Positions 19,241-29,631 of a stretch of 64,000 nucleotides of DNA are shown one piece after another. Every line of letters starts with the position of its first letter. Position 1 is the first letter of the stretch. The position numbers and the translations under genes are program-made. Below the pieces are notes generated by a model. The model searched no databases. It was not told where the DNA came from and saw only the letters and a program-made list of their open reading frames with translations. Source of the stretch: JAMQPK01 sp963761975 (lineage in GTDB: Bacteria > Acidobacteriota > Vicinamibacteria > Vicinamibacterales > JAMQPK01). The stretch covers positions 1,364,001 to 1,428,000 of the forward strand of contig CAVXIR010000004.1 in assembly GCA_963761975.1 (NCBI GenBank), in the 5' to 3' direction.

Positions 19241-21974
19241 TTGGCCCTCACCCCCGGCACCCGCCTCGGCCCGTATGAAATTGTCGCCGGACTCGGTGCC
19301 GGCGGCATGGGCGAAGTGTTCCATGCACGGGACACGAAGCTGAATCGCGACGTCGCGATCAAAGTACTGCCTGACGTGTTCGCCAGCGACACTGAACGGC
19401 TTGCGCGTTTCAACCGGGAAGCCCAGACGCTGGCGGCACTCAACCATCCGCACATCGCGCAGATCTACGGCCTTGAAGAATCCGGTGGGGTGCGCGCCCT
19501 CGTGATGGAACTGGTCGAGGGCGAGGACCTGTCACAGCGGATCGCGCGGGGGGCGATGCCACTCGACGAGGCGCTGCTCGTCGCGAAGCAGATCGCCCAG
19601 GCGCTCGACGCCGCACATGAGCAGGGCATCATTCACCGCGATCTGAAGCCGGCCAACATCAAGGTCACGTCCGACGGCGTCGTGAAGGTCCTGGACTTCG
19701 GCCTCGCAAAGCTCGCTGACGTGGGAATCACGGCCGGCCACGGCGACGTCACGGCATCTCCGACAATCACCACGCCCGCGATGATGACCGGCGTTGGCGT
19801 GATCCTCGGCACCGCGGCTTATATGGCGCCGGAGCAAGCGAAGGGCAAACCCGCCGACAAGCGGAGCGACATCTGGGCCTTCGGGTGTGTGCTGTACGAG
19901 ATGCTGACCGCTCAACGGGCCTTCCCTGGTGATGACGTCGCCGACACGCTTGCTACAGTGCTGAAGAGCGAGCCCGATTGGAATGCGCTGCCGGCGGACG
20001 TCGCGCCACCTGTTCGCACGTTGGTGCAGCGGTGTTTAGCAAAGGATCGGCGGTTGCGCGTCGCGCACATCTCCACGGCGTTGTTCGTGATGAACGAGTC
20101 GGCGAGTCTTGTCTCCACGGCGCCCGTCCAGCCGGTGAGCGTCCTGCCCCGAGTGCCGTTATGGCGCCGCCTCGTGATGCCGGCGGCCGCCCTCATCGTG
20201 GGCGGTGCGTCGGTCGGCGCCGGCGTGTGGCTCGCGACGCGCCCGGCCGTCCCGCACGTGACTCGTTTCTCACTTTCGCGAACCGGTACGGGGACATTGG
20301 CCGTGGACACCCAAAGTCGCGACCTCGCGATCACGCCGGACGGGGCGCACATCATCTATAAAGGGATAGCAAGCACCGGCACCCAGCTCTTCGTGCGCGC
20401 ACGGAATCAGCTCGAGCTCACTCCGCTCACGGCACTCGGTCAGGCGCCGCGCGCTCCGTTCTCTTCGCCGGACGGGCAATGGATTGGCTTCGTCGAGCCG
20501 GGTAGCGCCATCACGCTCAAAAAAGTTGCCATCAGTGGCGGACCCGCTCTCGTACTGTGCGGCCTCGATGGCGCAAGCCGGGGCGCCACCTGGGGTGATG
20601 ACGACAGCATCATCTTTGCGACGAGCGCGACGTCAACCGGCCTCCAGCGCGTGTCGTCGGCCGGCGGTGAACCGACTGTGCTCACGAAACCCAACCGCGG
20701 GCGTGGGGAAAGCGATCACCTCTGGCCGCAGTTCTTGCCAGGCAGCCAAGCCGTTCTGTTCACGATCACCGCGACAACGGGCGGCATCGACGCCTCACAG
20801 GTGGCAGTCCTCGACTTGCCGACCGGTACACAAAAGATCCTGATGCGGGGCGGCAGCCAGGCGTACTACGTGCCGAGCGGCCATCTCGTGTACGTCGCGG
20901 CTGGCACGCTGCGCGCCGTCGCGTTTAACCTCGAGCGCTTGGAGGCGACCGGCACGCCGATTCCAATGCTGTCGGATGTCGTGACGCTGCCGAACGGCAC
21001 GGCCGAGTTCGACATCGCGCGCGACGGGACGTTGGTGTATGTGGCGGGTGGGGCTGGGGCGACGGCGCGGACGCTCGTGTGGGTCGATCGCCAAGGTCGT
21101 GAAGAAGCCATCAAGGCCGCTCCAGCCCGTCCCTACGCTTCTCCGCGGCTGTCACCGGACGGGACGCGCGTGGCGCTCGACATCCGCGATCAGGAGAACG
21201 ATGTCTGGGTCTGGGACTTGGCTCGCGAGACGCTCATCCGGGTCACGTCCGATCCGGGGGTCGACCAGGCGCCGACGTGGATGCCAGATGGACGTCGCCT
21301 CGTGTTCAGCTCCCAAGCTGGTGGGCTCGGGGGGTCTCTCTTCTGGCAAGCGGCTGACGGGACGGGCAAGGCGGAGCGTCTGTCGGAGGGCCCGATCTTT
21401 CAGCGCCCGTCGGCGGTGTTGGCAGACAGCACACGCGTCCTGTTCTCTGAGAGTACGAGCCTCAACCGCAACCGACTTGATGATGCTCACCTTGGAGAAA
21501 GACCGCCGCGTGCAACCGTTGGTGCAATCGCCATTTGTCGACCGTAACGGAGTCATCTCCCCCGACGGTCGATGGCTGGCTTACGAGTCCAACGACTCGG
21601 GTCGCTTTCAGGTTTTTGTGCGGCCGTTTCCGGACGTGAACGAGGGGAAAACCCAGGTGTCCACCGTTGGCGGCACGGAGCCCCGTTGGGCGCGGAACAG
21701 TCAAGAGCTCTTCTACCTCGCACCCGATGGCGCACTCATGAGCGTGCCTGTGGAGCGTGGTCCCACGTGGAGAGCAGGCGTGCCGATCAAGCTGATTGAT
21801 CTCCCGTACACCCGCAGAAGCGATATCAGCAACTCTCAAACGTACGATGTGTCGCCGGACGGCAAGCGGTTTCTCATGATCAAGGAAGGCAGCGGCCCCG
21901 ACCAAACACCGCCGACCATCGAGGTCGTCCAGAACTGGACAGAAGAGCTGAAGCGCCTCGTGCCGACGAAGTGA
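19241..21974 (+). CDS. Serine/threonine protein kinase with PD40 propeller (TTG start), one frameshift
   Basis: The protein begins MALTPGTRLGPYEI from a TTG codon; the same start context TTGGCCCT opens three other kinases here. Kinase motifs: GAGGMGEVFHAR, VAIK (Lys41), HRDLKPAN (Asp134), DFG, GTAAYMAPEQ. A membrane helix (LVMPAAALIVGGASVGAGVWLA) follows at about residue 310, then PD40-type blades (AITPDG, FSSPDGQW, RLSPDGTR, ISPDGRWLAYES) and a family C-terminus VVQNWTEELKRLVPTK. The frame changes near 21475. Predicted as an inner-membrane kinase with an outer propeller sensor. The next kinase starts 29 nt after its stop. Confidence 0.9.
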
Positions 21975-21983
21975 CGAGGCCCG

Positions 21984-21989
21984 TATAAT
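21984..21989 (+). promoter_or_regulatory. -10 box (GTATAAT) upstream of the second tandem kinase
   Basis: TATAAT ends 13 nt before the TTG at 22003 and lies 10 nt after the previous kinase's stop, so the downstream kinase seems to have its own promoter and a leader of only a few bases. Confidence 0.6.
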
Positions 21990-22002
21990 CCACGAAGATC
22001 GC

Positions 22003-24765
22003 TTGGCCCTCACGCCCGGCGTCCGCCTCGGCCCGTATGAGATCCTCTCCGCCCTCGGTGCCGGCGGCATGGGCGAGGTCTATCGCGCGCGCGATACGCA
22101 GGCTAAACCGCGACGTCGCCATCAAGGTGCTGCCCGATCTCTTCGCGAGCGACGCCGAACGGCTCGCACGGTTCACACGCGAAGCCCAAACCCTCGCGTC
22201 GTTGAATCATCCCAACATCGCGATCATCCACGGGCTCGAGCAGGCGGGTGACGTCCACGCCCTCGTCATGGAGCTGGTGCCGGGCGAGGACCTGTCACAG
22301 CGCATCGCACGCGGAGCGATCCCCGTCGACGAGGCACTGCCGATCGCGAAACAGATCGCGGACGCGCTCGAAGCGGCGCACGAGCAGGGCATCATCCACC
22401 GCGATCTGAAGCCGGCCAATATCAAGTTGCGCCCAGATGGCACGGTCAAAGTGCTGGACTTCGGCTTGGCGAAGGCGATGGACCACGTCGGGGGCGCCCC
22501 GAACGTCTCACAGTCGCCGACGATCACCACGCCGGCGATGACGCACGCGTGGATCATCCTGGGCACGGCGGCCTACATGAGCCCTGAACAGGCGCGCGGG
22601 CAGGCCATCGACAAACGCACGGACATCTGGGCGTTCGGGTGTGTGCTTTATGAGATGTTGACCGGCGTCCGCGCGTTCGCGGGCGATGAGGTGTCTGACA
22701 CGCTGGCGTTCGTCATCACGAAAGACCCGGCGTGGTCGGCGCTCCCAGCGTCCACGCCTGCTTCGATTCGCCGGCTGCTCCGACGGTGCCTGGCCAAGGA
22801 TCGTCGACAGCGACTCAGCGATATCAGCCGACGCGCGGCTGGAGATCGCTGAAGTCGGCGCCGAGCAAGGCGCTGAGGTCACGGCAGCAACGAGCCCGAC
22901 GATCGCGCCGAAGCCGTTCTCATGGCTCAGTATGGCGTTAGCCTTGAGCCGGCGTCCTCGCGTTGGCGGTGTCGATCGCCATCTCGCCTTGGGCGCCTTG
23001 GCAGTCCCCGCCCGCTCTTGTGTCGCCACATCGACTCAGCGCGGAGTTAGGGACGGACGTCGTCATTTCGAGGACCGGGGGGGCCGACCTGGCGCTCTCG
23101 CCGGATGGGTCGGTGCTGGCGTTTCGAGGCGAGAAAAATGGGTCGACGCAGTTGTACATCCGGCGGCTCGCTCAGTTGCAGGCCGTCCCGCTTCCCGGCA
23201 CGGTCGGTGCCTCGCAACCCTTTTTCTCGCCCGACGGGCAGTGGATTGGGTTCTTCGCGGAAGGCAAGCTGAAAAAAGTGGCGGTCACCGGAGGCGCTGC
23301 CGTCCCGATCTGCGACGCCCCAAACCCCCGGGGAGCCGCTTGGGGCGAGGACGGTGACATCCTGTTCAACATCGCAGCTTCTGTCTCCTCGCCCCGGAAT
23401 TCGCTATTGCGTGTGTCGCCCGATGGCGGCACGCCGCAACCGGCGACGACCTTGTCAGACGACGAAGACACGCACCGATGGCCCCAGGTGCTTCCAGGCG
23501 CGAGAGCCATCCTGTACACCGCGCACAAACGCGCGAACAACTTCGCCGATGCCAACATCGTCGTGCAAACGCTGCCGAACGGACCTCGCAAGATCCTTCA
23601 GCGTGGCGGCAGCTTCGGGAGATACGTGCCGAGCGGCCATCTGGTCTACGTGCACGACGGGACGCTGTTTGCTGCGCCGTTCGATCAAGTGGCGTTGGAG
23701 GTAACTGGCCCGGGAAGGCCGGTCATCGAGAACATTTCGAACAATACCAACACCGGTGCTGCTCAGTTCGCTCTTGCCGCAGATGGCAAGGCAGTCTACC
23801 TGCCTGAACAGACCTCGTCCACGGGCCTCCCGATCCAATGGATGACACGCGACGGAAAAACCACTCCCCTTCGAGCCACAACCGCAATCTGGAGTCATCC
23901 GCAATTCTCGACGGATGGTACCCGTCTGGCGATGGTCATCGGAACTATAGGTGACGGGCACACCGACATCGCCGTGTACGACTTGGCGCGGGACATGCTG
24001 ACCCCCCTCACGTTCGGTGCCGAAATCAACCATTCGCCTGCGTGGACCCCAGACGACCAGCGCATCACTTTCGTCTCGGGTCGCGTCACGGATGCGCGGA
24101 GGAATCTTTACTGGGTCCGCGCTGATGGCAGCGGTGCCCCACAACTCCTGACCGACAACGCATCATTGCGCAACATAGCCACGGGTTCATGGCATTTAAG
24201 TGGCCGGTTCCTGGCTTTCCAGGAAGGGGTTTCTCAATACGTCGCGGACCTGATGATCCTCCCGATGGAAGGCGATGAGGTCTCAGGGTGGAAACCGGGA
24301 AAGCCCTATGCCTTCTTGAATACACCGGCTGCCGAGTGGGCACCGTATTTCTCGCCGGATGGGCGCTGGCTGGCCTACCACTCGAACGAATCCGGCAGGA
24401 ATGAGGTGTACGTACGCCCGTTTCCGCCGCGAGAAGGAAAGTGGCCGGTATCGGATGGTGGCGGTCAGTGGCCAACATGGTCGAGGAAGAAAAGTGAGCT
24501 GCTCTATCAAACGTTCGACAATCAGATCATGGCGGTGCCGTACACCGTAGAGGGGGATTTGTTCAGGAGCGAAAGGCCAAGGCTCTGGACCGAACGACGG
24601 ATCCTACCGCGCCCGATTCTTCGGTCCCTGGACCTTCATCCGGACGGCGAGCGAGTGGCCGTCGCCGTGGCGACCGAAGGTCGGGCCGAGGATAGCCAGG
24701 ACAAAGTCGTCTTCATCTTCAACTTCTTCGACGAGCTGCGCCGGCTCGCCCCGGGATCCCCGTGA
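22003..24765 (+). CDS. Serine/threonine protein kinase with PD40 propeller (TTG start), three frameshifts
   Basis: A tandem relative of the preceding kinase: MALTPGVRLGPYEI, GAGGMGEVYRARDT, VAIKVLP, HRDLKPAN, DFGLAKAM, GTAAYMSPEQ, then a membrane segment near 22.96 kb (LALAVSIAISPWAPW) and a propeller (LALSPDG, FFSPDGQW, YFSPDGRWLAYHS) ending FFDELRRLAPGSP. The frame breaks at about 22100 (extra base after DT, restoring RLNRDVAIK), 22830 (extra C, restoring DARLEIAEV) and 22955 (in the membrane segment). All three are single-base changes with conserved sequence on both sides. Ligand and substrates are unknown. Confidence 0.85.
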
Positions 24766-24791
24766 GCCTGTCACCCGGACGTAAATCTTCT

Positions 24792-25784
24792 TTAAACCGC
24801 AACTGACTCCAAGATTGAAGTCGACATCCCGACATCAATCGCTTGATCCAGACGGAAGCCGGCGGTTCGAAGCATTTCCGAATACTCTTTCTCGGTTCGC
24901 TCTTTTCCCGACAGCAGCGTCAGCATTTGCAGATCGAGCATCTTCGTCCAGCTCGGCTTCGAATCCTCCGGAACAATGCACTCGATCAGCAGGAGCTTCG
25001 CACCTGGCGCCGCCGCCTTTCGAATGGCGGCGAGAATCCGAGCAGCTTTCGGATCGTCCCAGTCGTGGATGACCTGCATGATGAGATAGCAATCGGCGGA
25101 AGGCAGGGCATCCATGAAGAAATCTCCGGGATGCACCCGCAGCCGGTCCGATTCCATTCCCGCAGCCTGAGCAGCGGCCGTCACATGCGGCTGATCGAAC
25201 AGCACTCCGTGAGCTCGGGGCGCGGCTTCTAGCACGGCTGCCAATAAATGACCGCGGCCGCCGCCGATGTCGGCGATTGTTTCAAAGGCGGAAAAGTCGT
25301 AGGACCTCAAGACGCCGGCAATTTGTCCCGCCGCTTTTCCCATCATCGCCTCGTCGAAAAGACGGGCCGCCTGCGGATTTTCGCTGAGGTACTTCCAATA
25401 ACCACCCGGGACGACTTTCTCTTGAATGGACTGTCCGGTCGTCAGGGCATCGGCGAAGTACTCAAATCCTCGCCAGTACACGGACAAACCGATCATCCGG
25501 ACAAACGATCTCATCGATTGCGGATGATCCGATCGCAGTAAACGCGATGCCGGCGTGTGGCCCCACGCGCCATCACGAGATTCAAAGATGCCTTCTGCCG
25601 AAAGGACGCGCAGCGTGCGCGCCAGTGCTCCCGCATGTGTGCCGGTGTCACTCGCCAGTTCCTCCGCGCTTCGCGGCGATTCCCCTAAGGCATCCGCAAT
25701 ACCGAGTTCTGCCACCGCATGAAGACACCGAGGGAGGCCGTGACTCATCGAAATTCGTAACAGGTCGTCGGCAGGATTGGTCAT
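24792..25784 (-). CDS. SAM-dependent O-methyltransferase (acetylserotonin/hydroxyneurosporene type)
   Basis: A 330-residue protein of the family-2 O-methyltransferases (COMT-like, also demethylmacrocin and neurosporene methylases). The N-terminal winged-helix dimerisation domain (LPRCLHAVAELGIADAL, SAEELASDTG, LARTLRVLSAEGIFE) is followed by the SAM-binding motif IADIGGGRGHLL and the catalytic-region signature IMQVIHDWDD with its His. The expected late Glu region (LLLIECIVPED) is present. It acts in the cytosol on a small molecule that cannot be named. A TAAACT box 9 nt before the ATG and no Shine-Dalgarno suggest a leaderless message. Confidence 0.88.
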   Translation of the reverse strand: MTNPADDLLRISMSHGLPRCLHAVAELGIADALGESPRSAEELASDTGTHAGALARTLRVLSAEGIFESRDGAWGHTPASRLLRSDHPQSMRSFVRMIGLSVYWRGFEYFADALTTGQSIQEKVVPGGYWKYLSENPQAARLFDEAMMGKAAGQIAGVLRSYDFSAFETIADIGGGRGHLLAAVLEAAPRAHGVLFDQPHVTAAAQAAGMESDRLRVHPGDFFMDALPSADCYLIMQVIHDWDDPKAARILAAIRKAAAPGAKLLLIECIVPEDSKPSWTKMLDLQMLTLLSGKERTEKEYSEMLRTAGFRLDQAIDVGMSTSILESVAV

Positions 25785-25793
25785 AGTGGAGGG

Positions 25794-25799
25794 AGTTTA
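25794..25799 (-). promoter_or_regulatory. -10-like box (TAAACT) of the O-methyltransferase gene
   Basis: AGTTTA on the + strand reads TAAACT on the reverse strand; 9 nt separate it from the ATG at 25784. The stretch between is CU-rich and cannot be a ribosome-binding site. Confidence 0.4.
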
Positions 25800-25851
25800 A
25801 CGGCGGCGGGACACTGCTGCCTCGCCGCCGCATACGTCTCATCAGCGGCTG

Positions 25852-26850
25852 CTACTGGGGGACGGGGTCGAAGTGCTCCGGGTTGTACCAGCCAATCGCA
25901 ATCCGGCAGGAGCCCCCTGGCCCGTGGTTGGCCATCGCGTGCAACATGTAGGGTGGAGCGTACAGAACGTCGCCCTCGCTCGCAATGAACTGTCCCACTT
26001 CGAACTTGGCGGAGATCTGTCCGGTCAGGACGATCCACCACTCGACGTTATCGGGATGCAGGTGACCGCCCGGAGCATTCGGGTTGAGGGTCGCGATCGG
26101 AGGCGGCGGCGGTCCACCTCGACCTCTGCCTCCCCGCCCGCGATTCGGATTGGCCGGATCGTTGGGATCGGCGAATCCAAAATTGGCATTGGCATACATG
26201 TGAGGCGTGTTGATAAAGACGCCGCCTCCGCGTCCCGCCGCGATCGAGTCGTGCAGGTTGAAGTGCGGCCTGTTCGGCGCCACGTACGCGGTCGGAGTGC
26301 GTTCGTTGAACCTCATCTTGGTCACGACTCTTCCGGGCAGCGCCGCAGGCGCGGGGCTCGCCGCGGGATACACGGGCTCGTAATGAGCGGCGTTCACCTC
26401 GATGAAGACCGCAGGCGCCGGGCTGGTGACTTCATACGAGAAGATGGTCCATGACGGGACGTGGACCATCGAACCGCGCTTGGCGGTAAATGGCTCCTGA
26501 TTCTCGATCTGCCAGCGCATCTCGCCTTCGAAGACCACGAAAAGAGTGGGAGTGGCAGGATGCAGGCGCGGGCTCTGCTTGCCACCTGGAGCCACGGATA
26601 CATACTCGGCAATCGACTCACCGTCCTTGACGACCGTTTCTCTCCATGTGCTCTGACCCTTGTGTCTGGATTTCACGTCCGAGATTTTGTGATGGGGCTT
26701 GTGGGGGGCCACGTAGCCCTTGCCGCCCGCGGCCCGCTGGATCCAAAACTCCTGCGTGGGCCTGGCGGCCGGTTGTTCCTGCGCGCCGAGCCACGCGCCC
26801 GCCGCCGCCACGAGGACAAAGAGCGCAAACAATCGGACACGTTTACTCAT
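25852..26850 (-). CDS. Secreted bicupin protein
   Basis: A 332-residue protein with a signal peptide (LFALFVLVAAAGAWLGAQ) and two cupin-like halves. The first holds PRLHPATPTLFVVFEGEM and a Val/His-containing second motif (RGSMVHVPSWTIFS); the second holds HLHPDNVEWWIVLTG and EGDVLYAPPYMLH. Between them is a Gly/Arg/Pro-rich linker (about residues 237-255). His and Glu residues in the second cupin could bind a metal; the first looks less complete. The start has GGAGG 5 nt upstream. The stop is 67 nt from the start of the methyltransferase gene on the same strand. Substrate unknown. Confidence 0.78.
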   Translation of the reverse strand: MSKRVRLFALFVLVAAAGAWLGAQEQPAARPTQEFWIQRAAGGKGYVAPHKPHHKISDVKSRHKGQSTWRETVVKDGESIAEYVSVAPGGKQSPRLHPATPTLFVVFEGEMRWQIENQEPFTAKRGSMVHVPSWTIFSYEVTSPAPAVFIEVNAAHYEPVYPAASPAPAALPGRVVTKMRFNERTPTAYVAPNRPHFNLHDSIAAGRGGGVFINTPHMYANANFGFADPNDPANPNRGRGGRGRGGPPPPPIATLNPNAPGGHLHPDNVEWWIVLTGQISAKFEVGQFIASEGDVLYAPPYMLHAMANHGPGGSCRIAIGWYNPEHFDPVPQ

Positions 26851-27032
26851 ATTTCCTCCGCTATTCTGGCTGAGCGATGGCGCGCGAGCCGTCGCCTGCG
26901 CGCGACGGAGTATAACGAGGTCCTGGCCACAAGTCGATGGACCCCGGGCCGCGTCCTAAGCCCTTCTGGCGCGATGCTTCGACGGTCGCCTGCGGTGGGA
27001 CGGAGCCGTTGCCCGGATTTGATGGCCTGCGG

Positions 27033-27038
27033 TAGCAT
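27033..27038 (+). promoter_or_regulatory. -10-like box (TAGCAT) for the tail-tube gene pair
   Basis: TAGCAT ends 9 nt before the ATG at 27048, with TTGCCC 18 nt further upstream (27009-27014) as a possible -35. No Shine-Dalgarno is seen, so the first tube gene may be leaderless. Confidence 0.45.
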
Positions 27039-27047
27039 CCGGTAAAG

Positions 27048-27479
27048 ATGCCGTCGCGCGAGCCTGAGCCCCTGCTCCGAATCAGCTGCTTCGAGGTCCT
27101 GATCGGCAATCGGGAACTCGGTTTCGCCGAGGTTGGTCGGCTCACCTCGGAGACGGACCTCGACGCCCCTCCGGATGGACGCGTCCATCGCTTCGCGACC
27201 GTCGTGCTAAGGCGAGCGCTCACCACGTCAACGGACCTCTACGACTGGCGCCGGCTCATCGTTGACGGCAAAGACGACCGTCGGGACGTCACCATCCGTC
27301 AACTGTCTGCCCCTGGCGGGAAGATCCTGAATTCGTGGAGACTGATGCGTGCGTGGCCGTGCCGCTGGTCGGGGCCCGGCTTCGATGCGATGAGCAACGA
27401 CATCGCCTACGAGGAGCTCGAGTTGACCTTCGATGATTTGGTCTGGCTGGAGCACAATCCCAGCATGACGAGAGGCTGA
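27048..27479 (+). CDS. Contractile-tail tube-like protein 1 (T4 gp19 / phage tail protein family)
   Basis: A 143-residue protein with the layout of the 'conserved hypothetical phage tail' family related to T4 gp19 and to tube proteins of extracellular contractile injection systems. Visible blocks are CFEVLIGNRELGFAEV, a mid-region loop with DLYDWRRLIVDG, a strand VTIRQLS and the late ELELTFDDLVWLE. It is followed after 1 nt by a second, more canonical tube gene. No sheath, baseplate, spike or AAA gene is near. Either it is a remnant or the partners lie elsewhere. It could also be a dedicated non-phage tube. Confidence 0.72.
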   Translation: MPSREPEPLLRISCFEVLIGNRELGFAEVGRLTSETDLDAPPDGRVHRFATVVLRRALTTSTDLYDWRRLIVDGKDDRRDVTIRQLSAPGGKILNSWRLMRAWPCRWSGPGFDAMSNDIAYEELELTFDDLVWLEHNPSMTRG

Positions 27480-27480
27480 C

Positions 27481-27933
27481 ATGGCCGTTCTTCGCGACCG
27501 CCCATACGCACAGTTCAACTTCCTGGTTGATCTCGGGACCGGCGCAACCGATGGGCCGGAGGCCGGTTTCCAGGAATGTAGCGCGATCTCCATGAGCGTA
27601 GACGTCATCGAGTACCGAAACGGCAACGACAAGGAGAACAACCCGCGCAAGCTCACCGGTCTTGTACGGGCGAGCGACGTCACGCTCAAGCGCGGGATCA
27701 TCGGCTCGATGGGCCTCTTCCAGTGGATCGACCAGATCCGGAACGGAGATCCGGCCGGTCTCCGCAACGTCGTCATACACCTGCAGAACGAGGACCACAC
27801 GGCGATTGTGATGACGTGGAAGCTCCTCCGCGCCCGGATCATCAAGCACACGAGCGGACCGCTGAACGCGAAAGGGACGGACGTTGCCATGGAGGAAATC
27901 ACGCTCGCGTACGAGCGGCTCGAGCTGGAGTAG
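27481..27933 (+). CDS. Contractile-tail tube protein 2 (T4 gp19 family)
   Basis: A 150-residue protein that fits gp19-type tail tube proteins well: an N-terminal YAQFNFLVDLGTG strand pair, GFQECSAISMSVDVIEYRNGN, then the family hallmark KLTGLVRASDVTLKRGI, WIDQIRNG, VVIHLQNEDH and a final EITLAYERLELE. Homologues assemble into hexameric rings forming the inner tube. It overlaps nothing and starts 1 nt after the first tube gene's stop. Right after it, ATG 27936 opens only 24 codons before a stop, as if a third gene were cut short; the opposite strand carries the next likely gene. Confidence 0.85.
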   Translation: MAVLRDRPYAQFNFLVDLGTGATDGPEAGFQECSAISMSVDVIEYRNGNDKENNPRKLTGLVRASDVTLKRGIIGSMGLFQWIDQIRNGDPAGLRNVVIHLQNEDHTAIVMTWKLLRARIIKHTSGPLNAKGTDVAMEEITLAYERLELE

Positions 27934-27961
27934 CGATGCTCATTGACGACTCGGCTGGTGA

Positions 27962-28231
27962 TTACGGACCCGCCGGCCCTGGTGATCGCTTGAAGTGGGC
28001 CACGAGCTGACGGGTGAGGTCTGCTTTGACGGACTCGTAGTCGGAGCCAGAAGCCCAGCGCACGCAGACGTCGAATGTTCTGTAAGGTTCCGCTGCTACA
28101 GGGTCTGCGAACTCGCAGCACCAGGTCCACGACTGGTCGGGCGGCTCATAAATCTTTCTGGGCTCGTAGGGCAGGTCGTGGTCACGAATCACCTCGTTGA
28201 CCATTTTCATCATCGTCGAGCTGTTGAACAT
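27962..28231 (-). CDS. Small protein of unknown function downstream of the tube genes
   Basis: An 89-residue open frame with GAGG 9 nt before its ATG and balanced protein-like composition (WTWCCEFADP, YRTFDVCVRWASG, VKADLTRQLVAHF). No signal peptide or membrane helix. I do not recognise a family. It is convergent with the tube pair, so it is probably not part of that operon. It could be spurious, but the ribosome-binding site and the even codon pattern favour a real gene. Confidence 0.45.
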   Translation of the reverse strand: MFNSSTMMKMVNEVIRDHDLPYEPRKIYEPPDQSWTWCCEFADPVAAEPYRTFDVCVRWASGSDYESVKADLTRQLVAHFKRSPGPAGP

Positions 28232-28347
28232 CGGTCCGCCTCGCAGAGCGTCTCTTCAGCCGATCCGGAATCCATTACCAACGATACCTCTTTTGCGAGC
28301 GATCAGGCAGTGCTGCGGCAATTCCGTTTCTCCGGCTTGCGTGCCGG

Positions 28348-29631
28348 CTAACGGGCGAGCTGCAGCTCGCGGCCACCCTTGACCCGCAGGCTGACCCTCG
28401 TCATCGATTCGAGATCTTCCAGCGGGTCACGCTCGAAGGCAATGAAGCTCGCCGGCGCGCCTTCGGCGAGTCCGAAGGGGGCTCGCTGCGGGAAGATCGC
28501 CGCGGGAGTGGTCACCGAAAGCGAGTGCAGCACCTCGGCGCGGGTCATTAGCCCTGCCTGTGCGATCGTCAGCGCTTCGCGGACCGATGTCGATCGAAAC
28601 TCGTCACTGCCGATCGCGATGGTCACGCCATGGCGTTTCAGGACGTCGAAGTTCCACCGGAGCACATCCAGCAGCCCCCGCGCGTCAGGGGTGGCACTCT
28701 CGCGGAGGGCGCCACCGACGGTCGTGATCACGACCGTGCCCTGGCGTGCAGCGCGCCGGGCGGCGTCTTCCGAAATGCGATAGATCCCCGGCCCATTCGC
28801 CTTGATGCGGACCGCATCGGGCCAGAACCCCGGCAAGTGCGCGATGAGGTCCGCCCGCGCAGACACCGCGACATCGAAGTCGTACGCGCTTTCCACGTGT
28901 GCCGACACTCTGAGGCGATCGCCGTGCGCCTTGCCCACGAGATACGACGTGAGCGCCGGGTCGAGTCCATGGCGATCGCTGTCCGGCGTCGGCAGGCCCG
29001 CGACGCGATCCTCGGAGTAGACGAGCGTCAGCTTGATGAAGTCTGGCTGCTGCCGCTTGATGCGTGTCGACCAGACCCGATCGATGTCCTCACGGGAGCG
29101 CACCGGCTGAAGGAAGCCGCCGTCCAAATCCTCGGTGGTCATGCCGCCGTTCGCGATGTTCCGGCGGACGAGCGCCGTGGGGTGACCACCAGGCGCGGTG
29201 AAACTGCCGTTCGCGAACAGCACGTCGACGGAGTCGGGTCGATTGATCAGACCCTTCAGCTTCGCTGGAGCGTCTGGCACGTTCGTCTGGTTCATGACGT
29301 AGAAGATGCCTTGCTCCAGGTAGGTGCGGATTGTCCGCTCCGTATCGTCGCTCGGAATGTTGTGGTTGTGCGCCTCGCCGAATGCCCCCATCAAGAACCT
29401 GCCGGTGAGATCAACCGTGCGATCGATCTTTGAGGGGTTCTTGAGCGTGAGCCGGTCGCCGATACTGTAGACGTCCACGCGCCGGAATCCGGTTCGATCG
29501 AACCACGCGCCGTTCCGCCACGCGACGGTTTCGGGCCGCTGGGCCGCGGCGGCTGCGAGGGCGAGGGCGAAAAGGAGGAACACGCCGGTGCGTTTCATTG
29601 CTTCAACTGCGCGACGAACGGCATCGGTCAT
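28348..29631 (-). CDS. Secreted amidohydrolase
   Basis: A 427-residue amidohydrolase with an N-terminal hydrophobic signal (VFLLFALALAAAAAQ). Start ATG 29631 overlaps the stop of the upstream esterase (ATGA), which implies coupled translation; an internal ATG at 29598 would give a tidier signal peptide. Metal-site motifs: HNH in GAFGEAHNHN, Lys in PDFIKLTLVYSED, His in VSAHVES and LIAHLPG, and Asp in IAIGSDEF. The C-terminal LAEGAPASFIAFERDPLEDL strand is the usual composite beta-domain return. Substrate unknown. Its stop overlaps a GC-rich palindrome (GCGAGCTGCAGCTCGC). Confidence 0.87.
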   Translation of the reverse strand: MTDAVRRAVEAMKRTGVFLLFALALAAAAAQRPETVAWRNGAWFDRTGFRRVDVYSIGDRLTLKNPSKIDRTVDLTGRFLMGAFGEAHNHNIPSDDTERTIRTYLEQGIFYVMNQTNVPDAPAKLKGLINRPDSVDVLFANGSFTAPGGHPTALVRRNIANGGMTTEDLDGGFLQPVRSREDIDRVWSTRIKRQQPDFIKLTLVYSEDRVAGLPTPDSDRHGLDPALTSYLVGKAHGDRLRVSAHVESAYDFDVAVSARADLIAHLPGFWPDAVRIKANGPGIYRISEDAARRAARQGTVVITTVGGALRESATPDARGLLDVLRWNFDVLKRHGVTIAIGSDEFRSTSVREALTIAQAGLMTRAEVLHSLSVTTPAAIFPQRAPFGLAEGAPASFIAFERDPLEDLESMTRVSLRVKGGRELQLAR

